Positions 5,068-11,910 of a stretch of DNA of 11,910 nt are shown piece after piece. Within the stretch, counting starts at the first letter, position 1. Every line of letters begins with the position of its first letter. This DNA comes from Burkholderiales bacterium (GTDB lineage Bacteria > Pseudomonadota > Gammaproteobacteria > Burkholderiales > Casimicrobiaceae): the NCBI GenBank assembly GCA_031277445.1, contig JAITMH010000072.1, positions 1-11,910 on the forward strand, given 5' to 3'. Under the pieces are notes generated by a model. The model made no database searches. It was not told the origin of the DNA and saw only the letters and a list, made by a program, of their open reading frames with translations. Position numbers and translations under genes: made by a program.

Positions 5068-7634
5068 GGTTCCTCGATCCTTCGACGAATATGCGCTAAC
5101 GCATCTTCGACTTGATCGACCAGTATCAGACAAAGATCGCCGGAGGACAATCGTTTCAACGCGGCATCAATGGCAAGTTTTTCACCGCGTATTTCTTCGA
5201 CAGACCGGGCGCGTTTAGCGTTCGCTAATCCCTTTCGCAATAAAACCAGCACTTCGCCATCCTGTCGTCCGCGTTGGCACTGATCCTGATAAAGAATGAC
5301 TTCGTCGAAAACGTCGCCGAGGATTTGTGTTTGCCGCTGGAGGTCTTCGTCGCGGCGGTCGCCTGCGCCGCTGATAACGACGAAGCGGCGTTGTGCCGGT
5401 ATCGTTTCGATTGCCTGCGTCAGCGCTGCGATGGCGTCGGGGTTGTGGCCGTAATCGGCGATGAGGGTGGCGCCGCGATAATCGAAGATGTTGAAGCGCC
5501 CTGGCACAGAGCGGTCGTTGTTGACGAAGGTAGCAAATCCGCGTGCGATGGTTTCCCAGGGCAAGCCGATTGCCCAAGCGGCGGCGAGCGCTGCCATTGC
5601 GTTGTCGATCTGGAACGGAATGGCGCCGTCGCGGGTCAGCGGAATATCGGTGAGCGGTAGCCTGTATTCGAAGCCGCCTTCGGCTGCGACGAGCGCACGA
5701 TTGCCAAGATAGACAACGCGCTTGCCTTGGGCGCGATGCATCATCATGTGCGGCTGATGCCCATCGCGCGCAAAGAAGGTCACGTTGCCGGGGCAAACGG
5801 GAGCCATCGCAGCGACAATCGGGTCGTCGGCGTTGAGTACGGCCACACCATCTTCGTCAACGTTCTGGACGATAACGCGCTTGAGTACGGCGAGGTCTTC
5901 GACGCTGGTGATGAAGTCAAGCCCCAGATGATCGCCGGAACCGATGTTGGTGACGACGGCAACGCGGCAACGGTCGAAGCCCAGACCTTCGCGCAGTATG
6001 CCGCCGCGCGCGACTTCAAGAACGGCGGCGTCGACATCGGGATGTATCAGCACGTTGCGGGCGCTACGCGGGCCGCTGCAATCGCCGGTATCGATGCGTC
6101 GATGGTTGACGTAAATACCGTCGGTGGTGGTCATGCCGACGCGCCAGCCGTGTTGCTCGAAAAGATGCGCAATCAAGCGAACAGTGGTGGTCTTGCCGTT
6201 GGTGCCGGTTACTGCCACGACGGGAATGCGGCCGTTTTCGTCCGGCAAAAACATGTGATTGATGACGGCTTCTCCGATAGGGCGGCCTTTGCCATACGAA
6301 GGCGACAGGTGCATGCGCAAGCCGGGCGCGGCGTTGACTTCGACAACACCACCGCTTTGTTCTTCGAGCGGTTTTAAAATCGTTTCGCAAACGATGTCGA
6401 TACCGGCAATATCAAGTCCAATCGTTTGCGCCGCAACAACGGCGTGGGCGGCAATGTCGGGGTGCACTTCGTCGGTGACGTCGGTGGCGGTACCGCCGGT
6501 GGAAAGGTTGGCGTTGTTGCGCAGGGTCACGCGTGTTCCTGTCGGCGGCACACTGTCGGCGGTAAAGCCCTGCATGGACAGCAAAGTGTTGGCGATGTCG
6601 TCGAGACAAATCCGGGTCAGCGCCGTGGCGTGGCCTTCGCCGCGACGCGGGTCGCGGTTGATCTCATCGACGAGTTCCCGCACGCTGTGAATGCCGTCAC
6701 CGATCACTTGCGGCGGATCGCGCCGTGCGGCCGCGATCAGTTTATCGCCGACAACCAGCAGACGAAAATCCGACCCTGGCAAATAACGCTCTACCATCAC
6801 TTTTCGTTTGGTTGCGGCGGCGGCCTCATACGCGGCCAGCAGATGTTCACGGCTATTGATGTTGACGGTGACGCCCCTGCCCTGACTGCCGTCCAGAGGT
6901 TTGACGACGACCGGCAGACCGATCTCGTTCGCCGCCGTCCAGGCATCTTCAGCGTCGGTGACCGGCCTTCCTTGGGGAGCAGGCACCGCTGCGGCCGCCA
7001 GCAGTTTTTTTGTCAGCTCTTTATCCTGCGCGATATCTTCGGCGATGACGCTGGTACGATCAATTTCTGCCGCCAGAATGCGCCGTTGCCGACTGCCCCA
7101 ACCGAATTGCACGAGGCTGCCCTGGGTCAGACGGCGGTAAGGAATGCGACGGGCAACGGCGGCGTTGACGATCGCGCCGGTGCTCGGCCCCAGCCGGATG
7201 TCTTCGTCGAGTGTACGTATTTGCGACAGCGCGCCGACGAGATCGAACGGCGCGTCCATAAGCGCCGCCGAACACAGTTCCTGCGCAAAAAGCAGCGCCA
7301 AACGGGCAACATCTTCCTCGGTGTATTCGACGACGACTTGAAACAGTCCGGGTGTGGTCGTCGAAACGGTTTGGCTGAACGTTACCGGGCAACCGGCTTC
7401 TGCCTGCAAACTCAGCGTGACCCGTTCGAGCACATGCGCCAAGCTGATCGCCACTTTGTCGCCGGCGGGCGTGAGCGACCCCATCGACGGGAAACGGCTG
7501 TGCAATTTTGTTTCCAGCGCAAGCACATCGGCAATCACGAGCTCGTCAGCCGCGCAACTGACGAGCGCCTCAATAGCAGTGCGTCGGCTCCACAAATTGG
7601 GGCCGCGTAACGCCCGAATTCTTGAGACTTCCAT
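5064..7634 (-). CDS. cphA: cyanophycin synthetase (long, catalytically intact paralogue)
   Basis: Builds cyanophycin by adding Asp to the backbone and Arg to each Asp side chain, one ATP per step, in the cytoplasm. 856 aa, within the usual range. N domain: RIRALRGPNLW start, LGPSTGAIVNAA at 148-159, QGSLVQFGWGSRQRRI at 171-186. ATP-grasp G domain (~200-465): VVVKPLDGSQGRG (242-254), VERYLPGSDFRLLVVGDK (281-298), RRDPPQVIGDG, ANLSTGG (375-381) and metal-binding EVNAAPG (432-438). Mur-ligase M domain: P-loop GTNGKTTT (477-484), EVARGGILREG (540-550), NIGSGDHLG (563-571), then the C-terminal lobe with DYGHNPDA (727-734) and GAGDRRDED. All expected catalytic motifs of both synthetase sites are present. 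Oddity: the N-domain motif reads HVLER (67-71), where the paralogue next door has HVLEH. The ATG shares its A with the TGA stop of the upstream paralogue, indicating translational coupling. The stop codon lies inside a repeat arm. Confidence 0.96.
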   Translation of the reverse strand: MEVSRIRALRGPNLWSRRTAIEALVSCAADELVIADVLALETKLHSRFPSMGSLTPAGDKVAISLAHVLERVTLSLQAEAGCPVTFSQTVSTTTPGLFQVVVEYTEEDVARLALLFAQELCSAALMDAPFDLVGALSQIRTLDEDIRLGPSTGAIVNAAVARRIPYRRLTQGSLVQFGWGSRQRRILAAEIDRTSVIAEDIAQDKELTKKLLAAAAVPAPQGRPVTDAEDAWTAANEIGLPVVVKPLDGSQGRGVTVNINSREHLLAAYEAAAATKRKVMVERYLPGSDFRLLVVGDKLIAAARRDPPQVIGDGIHSVRELVDEINRDPRRGEGHATALTRICLDDIANTLLSMQGFTADSVPPTGTRVTLRNNANLSTGGTATDVTDEVHPDIAAHAVVAAQTIGLDIAGIDIVCETILKPLEEQSGGVVEVNAAPGLRMHLSPSYGKGRPIGEAVINHMFLPDENGRIPVVAVTGTNGKTTTVRLIAHLFEQHGWRVGMTTTDGIYVNHRRIDTGDCSGPRSARNVLIHPDVDAAVLEVARGGILREGLGFDRCRVAVVTNIGSGDHLGLDFITSVEDLAVLKRVIVQNVDEDGVAVLNADDPIVAAMAPVCPGNVTFFARDGHQPHMMMHRAQGKRVVYLGNRALVAAEGGFEYRLPLTDIPLTRDGAIPFQIDNAMAALAAAWAIGLPWETIARGFATFVNNDRSVPGRFNIFDYRGATLIADYGHNPDAIAALTQAIETIPAQRRFVVISGAGDRRDEDLQRQTQILGDVFDEVILYQDQCQRGRQDGEVLVLLRKGLANAKRARSVEEIRGEKLAIDAALKRLSSGDLCLILVDQVEDALAHIRRRIEEP

Positions 7635-9565
7635 CAGGCGGTTCCTCGTTCGATTCCGAACCGGATCAGCGTGGCGTTGACGCCGAACGCCCAGGCAGCG
7701 GCAACGGTCGCCAAGATCTCAAGATCGGGCGTGCTGTGGTTGCCCAATACAGCAATGCGGTCGCCGTGTGTCAGCAAAATTTGTCCGCCGGTGGCGACGA
7801 CAGCACGGCCACCGTTGGCGCAGTGTTGGGTGATCGCCGCCAATTCGGCGTCGGTCGCGTAAAAAATCACTTCGCCGTCACACAGCGGCGCCATCTCGAC
7901 CAAACGCGGATCGTGCGCGTTTAACACCGCCGCGCCGTTGGGCAACACGACATCGATTTGTGTGCGCAACACCTGACACAATTGTTCGGGCGTCAAAATG
8001 TCGTCGTCCGCAAGCGCTTCCCAACCGCTGGTGTCGGTGATGATGCCGATTTGGCAGCGGTCGTAAGCCAGCCCTTCGCGCAGAATCAATGCCGCGTTGC
8101 TCTCGATCACGGCAATGTCGATCAGGCGGTTCATCAACAAACGTTCGCCCGCCGCCCAATTGACGGCGTTACGTTGATCGACTTGACGGTGGCCAAAGTA
8201 CAAGCCGTCGCTGCACGCCAGTCCAACCCGATACCCGGCGAGACGCAGCAATGCCGCCAGTCGCTGGGCGATCGCCGCTGTTTTCTCCGTGCCGGTGATT
8301 CCGAAAATCGGGACACGCCCTTGTTGCTCGGCACGGGGAAACAGGTGAGTGATGATGGCTTCACCGATGGGGTGCGTGTTTTCGCTCATCGGTCGCAAGT
8401 GCGTCAGCAAGCCGGGACCGGCATCGACTTCAATCACGACAGCCTCCTGCTCGGCGAGCGGACGGCTGATGTCTTCGGCAACGATATCGACACCGGCGAT
8501 GTCAAGTCCGACGACACGTGCCGCCAGCGCAGCAAGCGCCGCGTTTTCGGGATGCACGTTCTCGGTGATGTCGGCGGCAGCATTGCCGTTGCGCTGACCG
8601 GCAGCGGCCACCAGTTTGTCGCCGACGACCAGCAGCCGGTATTCGCGGCCACGCACAAAACGCTCGACGATGACGCCGCCGCCCTCGGCCTCAGCGACAG
8701 TGAAAGCGGCGCGAACGTCTTCTTCGTGCGAAAGATCGAGAACAACGCCGCGCCCATGCGTGCCATCGTTTGGTTTGACGACGACCGGCAGTCCGATATC
8801 CTGCGCGGCTGCCCAGGCAGCGTCGGCATTCTCGACGGCTTCGCCTTCCGGCACGGGGATACCGCACGATTGCAGCAAGCGTTTGGTTAAATTTTTATCG
8901 GCAGCAATGCTTTCGCCGATGGCGCTGGTTCGCTCGGTTTCCGCCGTCCAGATCCGGCGCTGAAGCGCGCCATAACCCAGTTGCACCAGATTGCCGTCGT
9001 TCAATCGCGTCACCGGAATGCCGCGTTCGGCGGCGGCCTGAACAATGCAGGCCGTGCTCGGGCCCAAATGGTGAACGTCAATCGTTTGACGCAAATCATT
9101 GATTGCGGCGGTAACATCAAACGGCGTGTCCTCGATGGCCGCCATCACCAGATCACGACCGGCAAGCAGCGCGGCGCGTCCGACTTTTTCATTGCGCGCC
9201 CGGATCGCTACTTTGTAAATGCCGTACCGCGAGGTCTCCCGCGCTTTGCCGAAACCGGCCTGCATACCGGCAAGATTCTGTAACTCAATCGCGACGTGTT
9301 CGAGGACATGCGCCATCCAGGTGCCTTCCTTGACGCGCTTTAGAAAACCGCCGCGTTCGCCGACCCCGCAACGGTGTTCGATCAGCGACGGCAGCCAGCC
9401 GGAGAGCCGTTCGTAAAATCCGGGAATCGTATTGGACGGCGCTTCTTCCAGCGCGCCGATGTCAACCCACGCTTCCAGCACCGGCCGATAGGTCCAGATG
9501 TTAGGCCCGCGCAAGTAAGTGATGCGAAGAAACTGTATCTCTTTCAAGGTGATAGACACAAGCAA
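7634..9565 (-). CDS. short CphA-like protein (CphA' type) with degraded G and M sites
   Basis: 643 aa with the CphA domain order, probably a partner of the downstream synthetase. The N domain is conserved: LRGPNIW (18-24), MAHVLEHVAIELQNLAGM (84-101) with an HxxEH motif at 86-90, GFGKARETSRYGIY, LGPSTACIVQAA. The G domain has VVVKPNDGTHGRG (261-273) and VERFVRGREYRLLVVGDK, but lacks a 72-residue block, including RRDPP..GDG and ANLSTGG, and has EVDAGPG (379-385) instead of EVNAAPG. In the M domain the P-loop is reduced to GTEKTAA (425-431), EVARGG has become ESNAAL, NIGSGDHLG is replaced by DTSGWEALA, and the whole C-terminal lobe (~155 residues) is absent. Cyanobacterial CphA2 also lacks the M C-lobe, but it keeps a working G domain. 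Start uncertain: TTG 9565 is the longest; GTG 9559 and TTG 9547 are in frame, and family alignment would place the start nearer residue 10. The 3' TGA overlaps the cphA ATG by one base. Confidence 0.9.
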   Translation of the reverse strand: MLVSITLKEIQFLRITYLRGPNIWTYRPVLEAWVDIGALEEAPSNTIPGFYERLSGWLPSLIEHRCGVGERGGFLKRVKEGTWMAHVLEHVAIELQNLAGMQAGFGKARETSRYGIYKVAIRARNEKVGRAALLAGRDLVMAAIEDTPFDVTAAINDLRQTIDVHHLGPSTACIVQAAAERGIPVTRLNDGNLVQLGYGALQRRIWTAETERTSAIGESIAADKNLTKRLLQSCGIPVPEGEAVENADAAWAAAQDIGLPVVVKPNDGTHGRGVVLDLSHEEDVRAAFTVAEAEGGGVIVERFVRGREYRLLVVGDKLVAAAGQRNGNAAADITENVHPENAALAALAARVVGLDIAGVDIVAEDISRPLAEQEAVVIEVDAGPGLLTHLRPMSENTHPIGEAIITHLFPRAEQQGRVPIFGITGTEKTAAIAQRLAALLRLAGYRVGLACSDGLYFGHRQVDQRNAVNWAAGERLLMNRLIDIAVIESNAALILREGLAYDRCQIGIITDTSGWEALADDDILTPEQLCQVLRTQIDVVLPNGAAVLNAHDPRLVEMAPLCDGEVIFYATDAELAAITQHCANGGRAVVATGGQILLTHGDRIAVLGNHSTPDLEILATVAAAWAFGVNATLIRFGIERGTA

Positions 9566-9793
9566 CGTACAAAAAACGGTTGGATAAAATAAAAGAGGTC
9601 GAATACCCGCGCCGTTCTCATCCGCAACAGGACGGCACGTAACTTTGGAAGTTTACTCCGTTCGAAGAGGCGTAACCAGAGGTGTTGCCATCATGAGAAC
9701 GTTCATATTGTCACGGATTCTTTTTTGTAAAAATGCGCACCGATGGCGAAATTCTTTTATAGTGCCGCTGTATGCGCGTAGGCGGCACCGCTC
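9566..9793. promoter_or_regulatory. divergent intergenic region between the cphA pair and the ABC exporter gene
   Basis: 228 bp with no credible gene. It must hold the start signals for both divergent units, because neither has another upstream gap. Visible: a 9-bp perfect inverted repeat, CGTTCTCAT (9613-9621) and ATGAGAACG (9693-9701), 71 nt apart; AT-rich stretches at about 9575-9597 (TTTTATTTTATCC on the - strand side) and 9705-9735 (TTGTCACGGATTCTTTTTTG); and TATAGT at 9758-9763. No convincing -35/-10 pair or known operator could be assigned by eye. Confidence 0.4.
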
Positions 9794-11910
9794 ATGACAC
9801 AGAGACACAAAGCACCTTTTTCCTCCTCGGCAACGCTCGCGTTGCCCGTTTCCTTGCCCGCTGCCTGGCAGGCAAGCGTTTCGTTGTTGCCGAACGAGAA
9901 AATTCTGAGCTGGGCGGTGGTGGATCTTGACGCGCAGTTACGTTTTGCGCAGGAGTTGATTGTCGTTACCGAGAGACGGTTGTTTTGTTGTGTTGTCGCC
10001 TCATCGCCAGAAGCCACAACGACATGTCGGGAATGGGCGCGTCGAGCCGGATTGCGACTGAGTTATTACGACCACGCCGGAGTCGGTACATTGGAATTGC
10101 TCGACGGCAACGGGCGCCTGCAACATTGGCGTTATACGCTGGCGCAGGACGCCGCGATCCAGCGGCTCATTCAGGCGTTCGGCCAGTGGCAGGAAAAACA
10201 TCCGCCCCAGGAAATCGGAGAAGAAGGCGCTGCCTTGTGTCCGGTTTGCGGCACGCGGTTAGCTGCCGATGACGGCGAATGCCAGAACTGCGCGGCCAGC
10301 GACAGCACCGGCGACGACAGCATCACGCCACCGTCCACCTGGATTTTGTTCCGCTTATGGCGGTTTGCCCGTCCCTACAAAGGCTCCCTGTTGCTGGGCT
10401 TCATTCTGATGCTGACATCAACGGCGGCCGGCATGGTGGCGCCGTATTTAATCATGCCGCTCACCGATAAAGTTCTGGTTCCCGCCGAAAAAGGCGTGCC
10501 GGTCGATGTCGGTTTGGTCGCGTTGTACCTCGGCGGGCTGTTTGCGTCAGCGTTGCTCGCCTGGGGGCTGGGCTGGGGGAAAACCTACATTCTGGCGCTG
10601 GTGTCCGAACGGATCGGCGCTGATTTGCGAACCGCGTCTTTCGAACATCTGATGCACTTGTCGCTCGAATACTTCGGCGGCAAACGTACCGGTGATTTGA
10701 TGGCGCGCATCAGTTCGGAGAGCGATCGCATCTGTCTTTTCCTGTCGCTGCACCTGCTTGATTTTGCGACTGACGTGCTGATGATTACGATGACGGCTAT
10801 CGTGTTGTTCTGGATCAACCCGTGGCTGGCGCTGGTGACGTTGTTACCGTTACCGTTCATTGCCTGGATGATTCATCTGGTGCGCGACCGGTTGCGAACC
10901 GGCTTTGAAAAAATCGGACGTGCCTGGTCAGAAGTGACCAACGTACTCGCTGATACCATCCCCGGCATTCGCGTCGTCAAAGCATTCGCGCAGGAATCGC
11001 GTGAGACGAAACGTTTTCAGGAAGCCAACCGCCATAACCTCATCGCCAATGATCGGGTCAATCGACTTTGGTCGCTGTTCTCGCCGACGGTTTCGCTGCT
11101 GACCGAGATCGGCCTGCTGGTTGTCTGGATATTCGGCATCTGGCAAGTATCACAAAGTCACATTACCACCGGAATGCTGCTGGCCGCATTGGCGTACATC
11201 GGGCGTTTTTACACGCGGCTCGACTCGATGAGCCGAATTGTTTCGGTGACGCAAAAAGCGGCGGCGGGCGCCAAGCGGATTTTCGACATTCTCGATCATG
11301 TTTCCAGCGTACCGGAACCGGCGCATCCCGTACCGTTGCCGCCGGTGCGCGGACAAATCGAATTGCGCAACGTTGTGTTTCGCTATGGCAACCGGACGAT
11401 TCTGCGTGGCGTCAACCTTACCGTCGTGCCCGGCGAAATGATTGGGCTGGTTGGACACAGCGGTTCCGGCAAGAGCACACTGGTCAACCTCATCTGCCGC
11501 TTTTACGATGTTGCCGATGGCGCCGTGCTTCTCGACGGTGCCGACATTCGCGCTTTGTCCATCGCCGAATACCGCCGCAACATCGGGTTGGTGTTGCAAG
11601 AGCCGTTCCTCTTTTTCGGCACGGTCGCTGAAAACATTGCGTATGGTCGCCCCGGAGCGACGCACGAAGACATCATCGCGGCGGCGCGGGCGGCCCATGC
11701 GCACGAGTTCATTTTGCGGTTGCCGCACGGTTATGATTCGCTGGTCGGTGAACGCGGGCAAGGACTGTCGGGAGGAGAGCGGCAACGAATCTCGATAGCC
11801 CGCGCCTTGCTGATCGACCCGAAGATTCTGATACTCGACGAAGCCACCTCGTCAGGCGACACCGCAACCGAAAAAGAAATCCAGAAAGCGCTCGACAACC
11901 TCGTGCGCGG
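9794..11910 (+). CDS. ABC exporter half-transporter with zinc-ribbon N-terminal extension (cyanophycin-associated type), 3'-truncated by the window
   Basis: Open from ATG 9794 to the window end (705 codons plus 2 bases); no earlier in-frame start follows the TAG at 9779-9781. A soluble extension of ~185 residues comes first: a compact region (LSWAVVDLDAQLRFAQELIV, 38-57) and a zinc ribbon CPVC...CQNC (Cys149, 152, 163, 166). A type I exporter transmembrane domain follows (~190-480, about six helices, with a DTIPGIRVVKAF coupling region at 387-398). The nucleotide-binding domain has Walker A GHSGSGKST (554-562), Q-loop Gln602, signature LSGGERQ (658-664) and Walker B ILILDEA (678-684); the H-loop lies beyond the end. 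It should act as a membrane dimer; the substrate is unknown. The divergent position next to cphA agrees with the family I recall as cyanophycin metabolism-associated ABC transporter, often followed by a DUF1854 gene. Oddity: the D-loop reads SSGD, where SSVD or SALD is usual. Only a weak AGGCGG precedes the start. Confidence 0.9.
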   Translation, partial: MTQRHKAPFSSSATLALPVSLPAAWQASVSLLPNEKILSWAVVDLDAQLRFAQELIVVTERRLFCCVVASSPEATTTCREWARRAGLRLSYYDHAGVGTLELLDGNGRLQHWRYTLAQDAAIQRLIQAFGQWQEKHPPQEIGEEGAALCPVCGTRLAADDGECQNCAASDSTGDDSITPPSTWILFRLWRFARPYKGSLLLGFILMLTSTAAGMVAPYLIMPLTDKVLVPAEKGVPVDVGLVALYLGGLFASALLAWGLGWGKTYILALVSERIGADLRTASFEHLMHLSLEYFGGKRTGDLMARISSESDRICLFLSLHLLDFATDVLMITMTAIVLFWINPWLALVTLLPLPFIAWMIHLVRDRLRTGFEKIGRAWSEVTNVLADTIPGIRVVKAFAQESRETKRFQEANRHNLIANDRVNRLWSLFSPTVSLLTEIGLLVVWIFGIWQVSQSHITTGMLLAALAYIGRFYTRLDSMSRIVSVTQKAAAGAKRIFDILDHVSSVPEPAHPVPLPPVRGQIELRNVVFRYGNRTILRGVNLTVVPGEMIGLVGHSGSGKSTLVNLICRFYDVADGAVLLDGADIRALSIAEYRRNIGLVLQEPFLFFGTVAENIAYGRPGATHEDIIAAARAAHAHEFILRLPHGYDSLVGERGQGLSGGERQRISIARALLIDPKILILDEATSSGDTATEKEIQKALDNLVR

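Noticed and set aside
5727..7610. Long + strand open frames (216 and 394 codons) opposite cphA
   Set aside because: They are antisense shadows of the GC-rich cphA coding sequence. The - strand frame has all CphA motifs; the + strand translations show no recognisable domains.
7958..8890. 310-codon + strand frame opposite the short CphA paralogue
   Set aside because: Same reason: a shadow of a clearly coding - strand frame.
9633..9649. Sigma-54-like element CGGCACGTAACTTTGGA facing the exporter gene
   Set aside because: The GG(CACG) half fits, but the -12 GC is replaced by TG, so the invariant dinucleotide at the required spacing is missing. Attractive for a nitrogen-storage locus but not supportable.
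11068..11785. 187- and 211-codon frames on either strand inside the exporter region
   Set aside because: The uninterrupted frame from 9794 contains Walker A, signature and Walker B motifs, so the others are shadows.

Overview
The window looks like a chromosomal segment of a Gram-negative proteobacterium, most likely a betaproteobacterium. This is inferred from moderately high G+C, a periplasmic S41 protease next to a phosphoglycerate mutase gene, several kinds of intergenic repeat, and above all a tandem pair of cyanophycin synthetase-type genes divergent from an ABC exporter. I associate that last arrangement from memory with betaproteobacteria. A gammaproteobacterium cannot be excluded.

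Left part (1-3960, + strand): the 3' part of gpmI (glycolysis), then a ctpA-type carboxyl-terminal processing protease with its own candidate promoter. Next comes a short gap holding three kinds of small repeat (GTCAGGG-like heptads, GCGAAG-like units, and a CCCTCCCC/GGGGAGGG hairpin), and then a class I SAM-dependent methyltransferase.

Middle (3946-5067, - strand): an AT-rich two-helix membrane protein whose 3' end overlaps the methyltransferase, a short broken coding remnant directly upstream of it, a YbaK/EbsC-family editing-domain protein, and a composite REP-like element with perfect 32-bp inverted arms. One arm of this element supplies the stop codon of the cyanophycin synthetase gene.

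Right part (5064-11910): the centre of interest. On the - strand a 643-residue CphA-like protein is followed, with stop and start sharing one base, by an 856-residue canonical cyanophycin synthetase. The two look functionally complementary. The long protein keeps intact ATP-grasp (Asp-adding) and Mur-ligase (Arg-adding) sites but has lost the second His of an HxxEH motif in its N domain. The short one keeps HxxEH but has a 72-residue deletion in the ATP-grasp domain, a broken P-loop and no Mur-ligase C-terminal domain. Divergently transcribed across a 228-bp gap is a half-ABC exporter with a ~185-residue cytoplasmic N-terminal extension that includes a zinc ribbon. It matches my recollection of the family named cyanophycin metabolism-associated ABC transporter, and it runs off the window. 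No cyanophycinase, tRNA, rRNA, CRISPR array or complete insertion sequence is visible. The working picture is a nitrogen/carbon reserve locus (multi-L-arginyl-poly-L-aspartate) in which a catalytically degraded CphA paralogue assists the active synthetase, beside unrelated housekeeping genes and a small possibly acquired patch.
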